From Microbacterium sp. BH-3-3-3 (GTDB lineage Bacteria; Actinomycetota; Actinomycetes; Actinomycetales; Microbacteriaceae): DNA of 64,000 nucleotides. This document shows positions 20,371 to 28,696 of this stretch, piece after piece. The stretch's first letter is position 1. The number at the start of each line of letters is the position of its first letter. Where the stretch lies: NCBI RefSeq assembly GCF_001792815.1, contig NZ_CP017674.1, positions 992,001 through 1,056,000 on the forward strand, written 5' to 3'. The position numbers and the translations under genes were made by a program. The notes under the pieces are model-generated. The model saw only the letters and a program-made list of their open reading frames with translations, was not told the origin of the DNA and made no database searches.

Positions 20371-20784
20371 TCAGGGGCGGTCGGGACCCTCGGTGGACGG
20401 CTGAGCGGGGCCCGGAACGGACCCGGCGCCCTCGAGCGCGTCGAGGCGCCGTGTCAGGGCCTCGATGTCGGCCCGGTTGATCGCGGCATCTTCGGCGAGC
20501 ACACGGATCTCTTCTTCGGCCTGCGACAGCTCCCACGACAGGTGCAGCGCCACGCCCACCAGCAGAACGATCGAGATCGCGAAGATCAGGTTGGCGGGAA
20601 CCTCGACGCCCAGAAGGTGGGTGAGCTGAACAAGGAGTCCCGGGAAGATCGAGATCACCAGCAGGGCCAAACCGATCAGCAGCCACAGCGTGGCGTACTT
20701 CTCGCGGAGCTGTCTACGCAGCAGCAGGACGACGATGATCGTCAGCACCACGACGGCGAACGCGATTCCCGCGATGACGATCAT
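20371..20784 (-). CDS. DUF2304 membrane protein
   Basis: A 137-residue protein with three hydrophobic segments (about 2-20, 32-52, 60-85), a central RRQLREKYATLWLLIGL motif typical of DUF2304, and a charged C-terminal helix ([20 protein letters not shown]) likely to form a coiled coil. DUF2304 proteins commonly sit beside polyprenyl-phosphate glycosyltransferases and may act as accessory subunits. Its ATG overlaps the stop of the upstream GT2 gene (ATGA), so the two are coupled. It ends 23 bp from the convergent GtrA gene. The molecular role is unknown. Confidence 0.85.
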   Translation of the reverse strand: MIVIAGIAFAVVVLTIIVVLLLRRQLREKYATLWLLIGLALLVISIFPGLLVQLTHLLGVEVPANLIFAISIVLLVGVALHLSWELSQAEEEIRVLAEDAAINRADIEALTRRLDALEGAGSVPGPAQPSTEGPDRP

Positions 20785-21512
20785 GCGCTCACTCCGGTCT
20801 TGGTGGCGGAACCCCGCATCATCGCGAGCGACAGGGCGAACACCGATCGCAGCAGGTACACGGCGGCGCCGAACGGGTTCTGGCTCGGTCGCCCCGCGGC
20901 ACGCGGACGCATCGCCACGGGCACCTGCACGACGGTGAGACCGGCGTGCAGCGCGTTGACGAGGGAGTCCACCGTGTCGCCGAGGTACTCGGCCGGGTAG
21001 TAGACGACGTACTGGTCGATCGCGCGGACGTTGGCGGCGCGGAAGCCGCTCGTGACGTCGGTGAGGCGCGTGCCGGCGATGCGCGAGAGCACCGTTGCGA
21101 GCATGCGCATGGCCCACCAGCGCGGTCCTCGGGCGGCGTAGTTGCCGACGTCGGCGAACCGCGCCCCGATCGAGATGTCGGCGGACTCGAGACCGTCGAG
21201 CACCGCGGCGATGTCGCGCGGGTTGTGCTGGCCGTCGGCGTCGACCTGGATGGCCCGCGTGTACCCGTGGCGCTGGGCGTAACGGAAGCCGGCACGCATG
21301 GCTCCGCCCACACCGAGGTTGAAGGGCAGCGAGAGGATCGTCGCCCCCGCCTCGCGGGCTCGCTGCGCCGTGTCGTCGTGGGACCCGTCGTCGACGACGA
21401 GGATGTCCCACCCCTCGGGCTGAGCGCGGATCTCCCGCACGGTGGGACCGACGCTCTCGCCCTCGTTCCAGGCGGGAACGATGACCAGAGTGCTCGATCG
21501 TGCCGCAGACAT
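20781..21512 (-). CDS. GT2 polyprenyl-phosphate glycosyltransferase-like protein
   Basis: A 243-residue GT-A protein of the dolichol-phosphate-mannose synthase type. It shows VIVPAWNEGESVGPTVREI, VVDDGSHDDTAQ, FNLGVGGAMRAGFRYA, QVDADGQHNPRDIA (metal-binding DADGQ) and ISIGARFADVGNY. Near residue 145 is LTDVTSGFRAANVRAIDQYV. It is coupled to the DUF2304 gene downstream. Start choice: ATG 21512 lies seven bases after a TACGAT box, so a leaderless transcript would start there; in-frame ATGs at 21518 and 21521 overlap that box. It likely charges a lipid carrier with a sugar used outside the membrane, perhaps by the divergent DUF2142 protein. That link is inference. Confidence 0.86.
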   Translation of the reverse strand: MSAARSSTLVIVPAWNEGESVGPTVREIRAQPEGWDILVVDDGSHDDTAQRAREAGATILSLPFNLGVGGAMRAGFRYAQRHGYTRAIQVDADGQHNPRDIAAVLDGLESADISIGARFADVGNYAARGPRWWAMRMLATVLSRIAGTRLTDVTSGFRAANVRAIDQYVVYYPAEYLGDTVDSLVNALHAGLTVVQVPVAMRPRAAGRPSQNPFGAAVYLLRSVFALSLAMMRGSATKTGVSA

Positions 21513-21519
21513 CGGCATC

Positions 21520-21587
21520 ATCGTACCAGCGGGTCCGTCCTCGCCCGACGGACGCCGAGGGGGTGTGGAGGAGACGGCTTGTAAGAT
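21520..21587. promoter_or_regulatory. divergent -10 elements
   Basis: TACGAT on the minus strand (21520-21525) precedes the GT2 start by seven bases. TAAGAT on the plus strand (21582-21587) would give a leader of about 55 bases for the DUF2142 gene. Confidence 0.45.
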
Positions 21588-21648
21588 CGCACCGGCCGTC
21601 GCCGCCTTCACCATGCCGGTGAACGTCAGCCCCAGAGAGATCCACCCG

Positions 21649-23169
21649 ATGCCTTCGTTCCCCCTCCGTCTGTCGCTCCCCCGGCACCGTGTGCCCCACA
21701 TCGCGGTCATCTTCGTCGCCCTGCTGGCGATGCTGCTGTCCGGCGCGGTCTTCCTGCCGATCGCCTCGGGGGCCGATGAGGCGGCGCACTACGTGTACGC
21801 CGCAGCCGTCGTGCGGGGACAGGCGGGAATGCTCGAGCCCACCCTGCCGGCGCGGTTCGCGAACATGGATCTGCTCGCCGGCTGCATCGCCTTCCAGCCC
21901 GACGTGACCGCGGCCTGCCAGGGCCCGCTGCGCATCACCTCGACCGCCGAGGTGCTGGCACAGACCAACGCCGGGCTCTACAACCCGGTCTTCTACCTCT
22001 GGACGGGCCTGGGCACCCTGCTCGTCCCCACCGAATACGGCCTGTACCTGGCCCGCGGTCTGGCGGCGCTCGTCACGGCCCTCTTCCTCGCGTGGGGGCT
22101 GTCGCTGCTCGGACGCACCGCGCGCACCCCTCTGCCGTTGCTCGCGGCCTCGCTGCTGCTCACCCCGATGACGCTCTACGTCGGCATGGTGCTGAACCCC
22201 AGCGCCTGGGAGATCGCCACGCTCTTCGCCGCCACGGTCGCCGGCTTCGCCGTGGCCTGCGGTCCGCGAACCACCCGCTGGCGCGAGGAGCACACCCTTC
22301 TGCTCGCCGCGTCGTGCGTGCTCGTGGTCTCGCGCGGACTCTCGCCGCTGTTCCTCGCCGTCACCGCCGTGGCTCTGCTGCTGCTGGCCGGGGTGGCTCG
22401 CACACGCCGCCTGCTGACCGATCGACGGGCCTGGATCGTGGCGGGCGGCATCGCCGTGGTCACCGGCTTCAGCGTCGCGTGGGTCGTCCTGCACGGAACG
22501 AACTACGTGGGCGTGCAGAAGCCGGCGACCCTCGGCGACGGGCTCGCGGGGATCTCGGTGTTCTACTCGAACTACCACGAGCAGGTCACCCAGATGTACG
22601 GCAACCTCGGCTGGCTCGATCTGCGCAGCCCGAACATCCTGTCCACGTCGTGGATCCTGCTGCTCGGCGGTGTCGTCGTGCTCTGCTTCGGTCTCGCCTC
22701 CCGGCGGGCGCGGTGGGCGATCCTGCTCGCCTTCGCCTCGGCGACCCTCATCCCGGGCGTCCTGTCGGGCCTGCAGTGGTCGGGATACGGCTGGCAGGGG
22801 CGTTACACGATGCCGCTGGTCGCCGCCCTGCTGGTCATCGCGGCCCTCGCCGTCGATTCCGGGCCCAACCGCGTTCCGTTCGACGCGGGCGTGAACCGGC
22901 TCGTGGCGATGCTGCGGTGGCTGCTCCCCGCGTTCCTCGTCCTCGGGGTGACCATCACGACCGTCCGCACGGCCCACCGCTACCTCGCCGGTGAGACCGC
23001 GGACTTCCTCGCCGCGTGGCAGTGGTCGCCCCCGCTGGCCGTGCCCCTGCTCGGCATCGCCTTCTTCGGCGGGCTGGCCGTGCTCACCCGCGCGCTCATC
23101 GTCCGCGGCGCCGACGAGAGCGAGCACGTGTCCGCCCTCCCCGACGCGGTGAGCGGCACTCGAGGCTGA
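21649..23169 (+). CDS. DUF2142-family polytopic membrane protein (GT-C-like)
   Basis: A 506-residue membrane protein with about eleven hydrophobic segments. The first extracytoplasmic loop carries GADEAAHYVYAAAVV near residue 40, an acidic D-E-x-x-H motif characteristic of DUF2142 and reminiscent of the catalytic aspartates of GT-C glycosyltransferases. This suggests transfer from a polyprenyl-phosphate sugar on the outer face, matching the divergent GT2/DUF2304 pair that could supply the donor (inference). ATG 21649 follows a weak AGAGAG site. ATG 21613 is an alternative adding 12 residues. The gene ends 70 bp before a strong bidirectional terminator. Confidence 0.82.
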   Translation: MPSFPLRLSLPRHRVPHIAVIFVALLAMLLSGAVFLPIASGADEAAHYVYAAAVVRGQAGMLEPTLPARFANMDLLAGCIAFQPDVTAACQGPLRITSTAEVLAQTNAGLYNPVFYLWTGLGTLLVPTEYGLYLARGLAALVTALFLAWGLSLLGRTARTPLPLLAASLLLTPMTLYVGMVLNPSAWEIATLFAATVAGFAVACGPRTTRWREEHTLLLAASCVLVVSRGLSPLFLAVTAVALLLLAGVARTRRLLTDRRAWIVAGGIAVVTGFSVAWVVLHGTNYVGVQKPATLGDGLAGISVFYSNYHEQVTQMYGNLGWLDLRSPNILSTSWILLLGGVVVLCFGLASRRARWAILLAFASATLIPGVLSGLQWSGYGWQGRYTMPLVAALLVIAALAVDSGPNRVPFDAGVNRLVAMLRWLLPAFLVLGVTITTVRTAHRYLAGETADFLAAWQWSPPLAVPLLGIAFFGGLAVLTRALIVRGADESEHVSALPDAVSGTRG

Positions 23170-23240
23170 CGCTCGACCCCGCGAGGTCGGCGATACGCCG
23201 ACGAGGCGACGCCGGACACACGCCGACCGAGCCGACGAAA

Positions 23241-23290
23241 CGCTGAACGGGCCCGTCGATCGCAGCGACGATCGACGGGCCCATTCAGCG
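23241..23290. terminator. strong bidirectional hairpin terminator
   Basis: Between convergent genes, a perfect 14-bp stem (23249-23262 with 23269-23282, loop CAGCGA) is extended by a further 7 bp (CGCTGAA/TTCAGCG) after one mismatch. This is the longest, cleanest hairpin in the first 40 kb. It is placed to stop both the DUF2142 gene and the minus-strand secreted-protein gene. Confidence 0.8.
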
Positions 23291-23307
23291 GTTCGGCTCG
23301 CCCTGCC

Positions 23308-26025
23308 TCAGCGGACCGTGACCGAGGTGCAGCCCAGCGACACGGGGGAGCCGCCCTTGTCGTCGACGACGCTCGCGCACACCCGCCGATTGCCCTTCGA
23401 GGCCGTCAGCCGCTGCTCGAAACCGTGCGCCGAGCCGGCGGCCGGGAAGGCCGCCCCCACGTCGGGCCGATTCTTGTCTGCCCGGACCTCGCGCGTCGTG
23501 CCGTCGATGGCGACCCGCACGGTCACGGGACCCTTCACGTCGGGGTCGAACGCCCAGCCCCGCACCGACACCGTGCCGGTCCCGCCGCTGGCCGCATCGA
23601 GACGGCCCACCGGGGCACCGGCCATGCCGGTCACGCTGCGGCAGCCCAGCAGGGGGTTGGCGCCGGCGGTGTTGATCGCGTAGATGCACACGCGCGAGGT
23701 GCCGACCGGGATCGGCACGTTCGTCTGATACCCGTGCGCCGAACCGTAGGGCGGATACGCCGCGCCCACGTCGGGCCGGCTCCGGTCGGCGGTGAGCGCC
23801 GTGGCAGAACCCCCGACGTACACGTGGACGGCGATGGGACGCGCGGTGTCGGGATCGATCGCCCACCCGCGCACAGTGGCGGTCGTGCCCGAGACGCTCA
23901 CCTCGTCGACGCTGCCGATCGGGGTGCGCCCCTCGTCGCGCGTGGTGATCGAACGGCATCCGAGATCGGTGTCGGGCCCACTCGTGTTGACGGCGGTGAC
24001 GCAGATCTTCGAGGGGCCGATGGGGATGTCCACCGCGCGCGAGAACCCGTGGGCCGCTCCGTACACGGGATAGGCGCCGGCCACGTCGGGGCGGTTGGCC
24101 TGGGCGGTGAGGCGGGTCACCTTGCCGTCGACCGAGATGCGCACCGCGATGGGACGCACGGTGTCGGGGTCGAGTGCCCAGCCGGTCACGGTGGCGCTGC
24201 GCCCCGAGACCGAGACCGACTCGAAGTTCCCGATGGGCGCGCGCCCCTGATCGGCCGCGGTGACGTCGCGGCATCCGAGGGTGGTGTTGGCGCCCGAGGT
24301 GTTGATGGCGTAGACGCAGACAGTGCTCTTGCCGGGCACCAGGTCGACGACCTCGGAGAAGCCGTGGGCGTTGCCGTACGCGGGGTAGGCCCCACCGACG
24401 TCGCGACGGGAGTCGTCGGCGGTGATGGCCCGACCGGCTCCGGCGACGTAGATGTGCACCGGGATGGACTTCTTCGTGTCGGGGTCGATCGCCCAGCCCG
24501 ACACGCGGGCCGACGTGCCCGCCACGTCGACGGCGTCGAGGCTGCCGATCGGCGCGCGACCGATGTCGCGCGAGGCCGGCGTCATGATGCTGCGACAGCC
24601 GAGGGTCGTGTTGTCGCCGCGACCCGTGTTGATCCCGTACAGACAGATCTGCTTCGCATCGAGCGGGACCTTCAGCGTCGCGCTGTAGCCGTGCTTCGTG
24701 CCGTGCACGGGGTAGTGCGTGGCGAGGTCGGTGCGCGAGCCGGAGGCGCGCAGAGCCGTCCCGACTCCGTCGACGTACGCGTGCACGTCGATCGACGAGG
24801 CCGTGTCGGGGTCGATGGCCCATCCCGAGACCGTGACCGAGCCCGACGAGACCTTCACCGCGTCGACCGCGCCCACCGGTGACCCGGTGTAGAACGGCAT
24901 GTCGCGGCATCCGAGGGTCACGTTGGACCCGCGGGCGGTGTTGATGGCGTAGACGCACACCTGCCCACTGCCCCCCTGGGTCACGGGAATGCGCGAATCG
25001 AAGCCGTGCCTGCTGCCGCTGCCGGGATAGGCCGAGCCCACATCGGGTCGGTCGCCGTCGGCGGTGAGCGCGGTGGCGTCGCCCGCGAGGTACGCGTGCA
25101 CCTGGATCGGGTCGGAGGTGTCGGGATCGATCGCCCACCCCCGCACACGGATGCCGCCGGGGTACGCCTCGATGGCATCGAGGTTGCCGAAGGGGCGGCC
25201 GCCGGCCTGCGTCGAGCCGAACCAGTCGGAGTAGGTACGCCAGAAGTTGCGGTTTCCGTAGGCCGAGCAGCCGTCGCCCTCGCCGTAGAGATTGTTCAGC
25301 GCCGCCTGGTTGGGCACGTACGGGGTGTAGATGTAGAGCCCCGCCGTGGCCTGGTTCTCGATGAAGACCCGCTGCGTGCCGCAGCTCGCGCTGGGGTTGT
25401 AGAGGATGTTGTTCCAGCGGCCCGCCTGGTAGCCCCACCAGCTGGGGTTCATGCGGTACACCTCGAACTGCCGGGCGCCGTAGTAGACCTGGTAGAAGAA
25501 GCCCTGGGTCGACGCGTCGCACGGCGCGGTGTCGGGGCAGCCCTGGCCGGTGGCCGCGGAGTAGTTCCAGGCCGATGGGGCGGTCGAGGTGACCAGGCCC
25601 TGCTCCTTCTGCAGCAGGACGAGCAGCGCCTTCTGGCTGATCCCGCACGAGCGCGCGACCTTGTCGATGATGGTCGCGGCGCTCTCATTGGCCGCGCCGG
25701 CGTACCCGTTGCAGTACTTGTCGGCGGGGCGGTCGTCGGTGTTCTGCCGGTAGTCCTTGAGGCAGGTGTAGCCCGACCGGCAGGTGGTGACCTTGCCGTT
25801 GAGGAAGCTCTGGATCTCGCCCGCGCCCATCGCCGAGCCGTCGTAGAAGACCGCGTCGTCGATGATGTTGCCCGGGGTGAAGTCGCGGGCGTCGGCCGCG
25901 GCGGCCGACGCGACCGGGGCGATCGTGGCCGGGAGGGTGACGGGCACCGCGGCCAGCAGCGCGATGGCGCAGGCCCACGTGGCGATGACCGCCGCAACGC
26001 TGCGGCGGCGCGACCGCTGCCTCAC
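23308..26025 (-). CDS. large secreted protein: lysozyme-like N-terminal domain plus six GWAIDPDT repeats
   Basis: A 905-residue exported protein. A basic/hydrophobic signal peptide ends near ASAAAADA (about residue 43). Residues 47-270 form a Cys-containing domain with KALLVLLQKEQGLVTSTAPS (a Glu in a helix, recalling lysozyme or transglycosylase folds), FFYQVYYGARQFEVYR and SWWGYQAGRWNNILYNP. From about 278 to the end are six repeats of about 100 residues, each with PIGxLDAV, GWAIDPDT, HVYVxG, RPDVGAAYPxYGxAHGF and CVYAINTxxxNxxLGCR. The repeats look like beta-sandwich wall- or glycan-binding modules. Enzymatic activity is not proven. GTG 26025 overlaps the stop of the lipoprotein gene (GTGA), so the two are coupled. 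It lies within the glycopolymer island. Confidence 0.8.
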   Translation of the reverse strand: MRQRSRRRSVAAVIATWACAIALLAAVPVTLPATIAPVASAAAADARDFTPGNIIDDAVFYDGSAMGAGEIQSFLNGKVTTCRSGYTCLKDYRQNTDDRPADKYCNGYAGAANESAATIIDKVARSCGISQKALLVLLQKEQGLVTSTAPSAWNYSAATGQGCPDTAPCDASTQGFFYQVYYGARQFEVYRMNPSWWGYQAGRWNNILYNPSASCGTQRVFIENQATAGLYIYTPYVPNQAALNNLYGEGDGCSAYGNRNFWRTYSDWFGSTQAGGRPFGNLDAIEAYPGGIRVRGWAIDPDTSDPIQVHAYLAGDATALTADGDRPDVGSAYPGSGSRHGFDSRIPVTQGGSGQVCVYAINTARGSNVTLGCRDMPFYTGSPVGAVDAVKVSSGSVTVSGWAIDPDTASSIDVHAYVDGVGTALRASGSRTDLATHYPVHGTKHGYSATLKVPLDAKQICLYGINTGRGDNTTLGCRSIMTPASRDIGRAPIGSLDAVDVAGTSARVSGWAIDPDTKKSIPVHIYVAGAGRAITADDSRRDVGGAYPAYGNAHGFSEVVDLVPGKSTVCVYAINTSGANTTLGCRDVTAADQGRAPIGNFESVSVSGRSATVTGWALDPDTVRPIAVRISVDGKVTRLTAQANRPDVAGAYPVYGAAHGFSRAVDIPIGPSKICVTAVNTSGPDTDLGCRSITTRDEGRTPIGSVDEVSVSGTTATVRGWAIDPDTARPIAVHVYVGGSATALTADRSRPDVGAAYPPYGSAHGYQTNVPIPVGTSRVCIYAINTAGANPLLGCRSVTGMAGAPVGRLDAASGGTGTVSVRGWAFDPDVKGPVTVRVAIDGTTREVRADKNRPDVGAAFPAAGSAHGFEQRLTASKGNRRVCASVVDDKGGSPVSLGCTSVTVR

Positions 26026-26558
26026 GGGGTGAGCTCGATCGTGGCCGTCTCGGACTGCGCACGCAGGTTCGACGAGGAGTAGCCGACGTGGAATGCGACG
26101 TCGGCGGAAGTCGTGTCGACGGGGATCGACATCACGCCGCAGTAGGTGACGTCTTTGCCCTCGTTGGCGGAGACCGAGACGGACGCCTGCGTGTCGTCGA
26201 GCGTCAGCGTGCAGGTACCCCCCGATTCCGACACCCCGGGGACCATCGCGGTGACCTCGAGGTTGCCGTCGCGCACCTCTGACGTGATGACGAGCACCTC
26301 GCCGTTGTACGGGGCGTCGGCGGTGGCGCTCTCGGTGGGAGTCGGCTCGGGAGCCGTCGTCTCGGTCGGCGACGCCGTCGGCGTCGGCGTCGGCGAGGCG
26401 GACGCCGTGGCCGACGCGGTCGGCGACGGGCTGGCCCCCGCCACCGGGGTGGCGCAGGCCGAGAGCGTCAGCACACCCGCCACGAGCAGGAGGCCGGGCA
26501 GCGCGACACGCGCGCGCCTCGAGCGAGACGGGCGGGCGACGTCGAAAGCGTGCTTCAC
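26022..26558 (-). CDS. small secreted lipoprotein with Ser/Thr/Pro linker
   Basis: A 178-residue protein. Basic N-terminus, hydrophobic stretch LPGLLLVAGVLTL, then lipobox LSAC with Cys35 as the predicted lipidation site. Residues about 42-80 are a low-complexity S/T/P/A linker (repeats of SASPTPTPTASPT type). Residues about 85-178 form a small beta-rich domain with two Cys (TCTLTLDD and VTYCGVMS). It is likely anchored on the outer membrane face, with the linker spanning the wall. GTG 26558 is six bases after a CATAAT box, so translation is probably leaderless. It overlaps the secreted repeat protein gene; the pair may act together at the cell surface. No family recognised. Confidence 0.78.
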   Translation of the reverse strand: MKHAFDVARPSRSRRARVALPGLLLVAGVLTLSACATPVAGASPSPTASATASASPTPTPTASPTETTAPEPTPTESATADAPYNGEVLVITSEVRDGNLEVTAMVPGVSESGGTCTLTLDDTQASVSVSANEGKDVTYCGVMSIPVDTTSADVAFHVGYSSSNLRAQSETATIELTP

Positions 26559-26564
26559 GCGTTC

Positions 26565-26570
26565 ATTATG
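26565..26570 (-). promoter_or_regulatory. -10 element CATAAT for the lipoprotein/secreted-protein pair
   Basis: CATAAT on the minus strand ends six bases before GTG 26558. It supports a leaderless transcript carrying both genes. Confidence 0.55.
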
Positions 26571-26620
26571 CGTGGCTTGAGTGACGGATGGGAATATTGC
26601 GTGGAATCGGTAAGCGGCCG

Positions 26621-27550
26621 TTATCGACGCCCGAGGCGGCGGCGCCACCCCCGCAGGCGCGAGAGAACCGGCTGGTGCGCGTCGATCTCGCGCCGCAGAT
26701 CGTCGCGGATCTCGGCCCGCAGACGCTCCGCGACGCCGTCGAGCTGGGCGCTCAGCTGAGCCTGCAGGGCCGACATGTACAGCGGCAGACCGGCCCCCTC
26801 CCGCTGCACCCACTCGGCGAGGGCGCGGTCGCGCACGACGGCGTCGTCGCGGGCGTGCTCGGCGGCCAGGCCGAACATGCTGTTGGCGTCGAGCCCGACG
26901 GAGTCGGGGCGCTGCGTCCAGAAGGCCAGGGCCTCCCCGCCGAGGAAGCCGATGTCGTGCCCGCGCAGGATGCGCAGGTAGAAGTCCCAGTCCTCGACGG
27001 CGTCGAGGGTCTCGTCGTACCCACCCACCTCGTCGTGCAGCGCACGGCGGTAGACGAACGAGATGGGCACCGCGCGGTTGACCGACATCATCTCGCCGAG
27101 TGAGATCCGCGTCATGCCCGCCCAGAAGGGGGCCCGGCCGACCTCGACCCACGCGCCGCCGCGGTTCTCTTCGTAGACGATCTCGGTGGCTGCCGACACG
27201 GCCGCCTGGTCGGGGTGCGCGTCGAGCCAGGCACCGGTGCGGGCGAGGAACTCCGGATGCCACCGGTCGTCGTCGTCGTGCAGCACGACGTAGTCGGTGC
27301 GCAGGGAGCGGATGCCGGCGTTCGCCGCCGCGCACCGCCCTCCTTCTCCCGGGGCGATGTGGACGACGTCGACGCGATCGCCGAGCTCCGCGGCGGCGAC
27401 GATCGCGTCGACCTCGGCGGGGTCTCCCCCGTCGTTGACGACGACGAGACGCCACTCGGTCTCGGTCTGGGCGGCGATGTCGGTCAACGCCCGCCGGAGG
27501 AATCCGGGACGCTGACGGGTGCGGACGACGATCCCGACGGGTGCAGGCAT
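26621..27550 (-). CDS. GT2 glycosyltransferase
   Basis: A 309-residue GT-A enzyme. It starts GIVVRTRQRPGFLRRAL, with VVNDGG near residue 40, HDDDDRWHPEFLARTG near 95 (the DxD metal site), and AVEDWDFYLRILRGHDIG near 195 carrying the ED/W acceptor motif. The C-terminal 90 residues are helical and charged. ATG 27550 lies seven bases after a TAAGCT box, so it has its own leaderless promoter although it follows another glycosyltransferase gene by 42 bp. Sugar specificity is unknown. It is inferred to act in the same surface polysaccharide pathway. Confidence 0.84.
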   Translation of the reverse strand: MPAPVGIVVRTRQRPGFLRRALTDIAAQTETEWRLVVVNDGGDPAEVDAIVAAAELGDRVDVVHIAPGEGGRCAAANAGIRSLRTDYVVLHDDDDRWHPEFLARTGAWLDAHPDQAAVSAATEIVYEENRGGAWVEVGRAPFWAGMTRISLGEMMSVNRAVPISFVYRRALHDEVGGYDETLDAVEDWDFYLRILRGHDIGFLGGEALAFWTQRPDSVGLDANSMFGLAAEHARDDAVVRDRALAEWVQREGAGLPLYMSALQAQLSAQLDGVAERLRAEIRDDLRREIDAHQPVLSRLRGWRRRLGRR

Positions 27551-27557
27551 GCGTCCG

Positions 27558-27563
27558 AGCTTA
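27558..27563 (-). promoter_or_regulatory. -10 element TAAGCT, leaderless GT2 start
   Basis: TAAGCT on the minus strand is followed by seven bases and then ATG 27550. It lies in the 42-bp gap between two glycosyltransferase genes. Confidence 0.5.
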
Positions 27564-27592
27564 GGGGGCCGTCGCGCTGTGGTCCGCAGCGG

Positions 27593-28696
27593 TCACAGCT
27601 CGGCGTGCAGGGCCCAGACCCGGTCGGCGCAGGCCTCCCAGGCGAAGCCCTTCGCCCGGTCGCCGGCGAGGACCCGCAGTCGGTCGGCGTCATCTGCGAT
27701 GGCCCGTGCCACGGCCGCGCCCAGCTCGTCGGCGGCCGCGAAGACCGCGGCGTCGGCGAGCACCTCGCGGTGCACCGGGGTGTCGAGGGCGACGATCGGC
27801 ACGCCCACGGCGAGCGCGTCGACCGTGCGCCACGGCCAATCGGTGCGTCCGCACGCGGTGACGAAGGCCGCGGCGTGCGAGAGCACCGCCGCGCGGTCCC
27901 AGCGATCGAGGGAGCCGCGCGCGTGCACGCGGGCCTTGGCGAGACCCGCCGCCGCCGCGATGTCGGCGATCGCCGGTTCCTCCCCCTCGGGGACGTCCAA
28001 CACCACGACGTCGCCCTCCCAGCCCGAGGCGACGACCGCGGAGAACACCTCGGCGAGTCCGTCCGAGGCGGCGGCACCTCCGGCGGCGGCGAGGAACGAC
28101 AGGGGCAGATCGAGCGCGCGCAGGCGTCCCACGGCATCCGAGGGAACGCGCAGGCCCGCGGCGGGGGCGCCGCCGATGACGCGCACCTTCTGCACGAGCT
28201 TGGATTTGGCGACCTCGGCGAGACGCTCGGCCATCGCGTGGGTGGGAACCACGACGGCGTCGGCGTGCTTGGCGACGCGCGAGAGCAGGGCGCGGCTCGC
28301 GAGGATCTCGGCCTTGGGCAGCTCGTCGGGCGTCTCCCAGGCGCGCAGATCCCACAGGGTCACCACGATCTGGTGCGTCTCGTTGACGCGGTCGTGGCGC
28401 ACGAGGGGGGCGAGGGCGGTCGGCGAGTGGATGAGGCCCTTGCCGATCCCGGGGGCGACCCCGAGCTGCCACGAGGTCGCGAGCTCGCGACGGCGCACGG
28501 CCAGGCGCGTCTCGGAGGTGAGCCCGGTCACGCCGGCGTCGTCGGGCAGCCCGGGCGCGGGGACGATCGCCGCCACGTCGCAGCCGCGCGGGGCGGTGTC
28601 GACGAGCGCCTGGGTGAGAGACGCCGAGGCCTCGGCGAGGTCGCGCGAGGTCGGTGAGACGAGTTGGTCGAGGACGACGCGCAGCGTGACGGTCAT
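27593..28696 (-). CDS. GT4-like glycosyltransferase
   Basis: A 367-residue GT-B-type protein. The N-terminal domain starts LRVVLDQLVSPTSRDLAEAS, and HADAVVVPTHAMAERLAE near residue 150 is the usual GT4 inter-domain segment. The C-terminal domain has FVTACGRTDWPWRTVDALAVGVPIV near 265-290, where the usual E-x7-E pair is altered (no clear first Glu). It may therefore be a diverged or specialised transferase. ATG 28696 overlaps the stop of the LytR-CpsA-Psr gene (ATGA), so it is coupled to the enzyme that would attach its product to the wall. Confidence 0.75.
   Translation of the reverse strand: MTVTLRVVLDQLVSPTSRDLAEASASLTQALVDTAPRGCDVAAIVPAPGLPDDAGVTGLTSETRLAVRRRELATSWQLGVAPGIGKGLIHSPTALAPLVRHDRVNETHQIVVTLWDLRAWETPDELPKAEILASRALLSRVAKHADAVVVPTHAMAERLAEVAKSKLVQKVRVIGGAPAAGLRVPSDAVGRLRALDLPLSFLAAAGGAAASDGLAEVFSAVVASGWEGDVVVLDVPEGEEPAIADIAAAAGLAKARVHARGSLDRWDRAAVLSHAAAFVTACGRTDWPWRTVDALAVGVPIVALDTPVHREVLADAAVFAAADELGAAVARAIADDADRLRVLAGDRAKGFAWEACADRVWALHAEL

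Noticed and set aside
20785..23127. Extension of the DUF2304 frame to over 900 codons
   Set aside because: It runs antisense to the GT2 and DUF2142 genes; real homology begins at ATG 20784.
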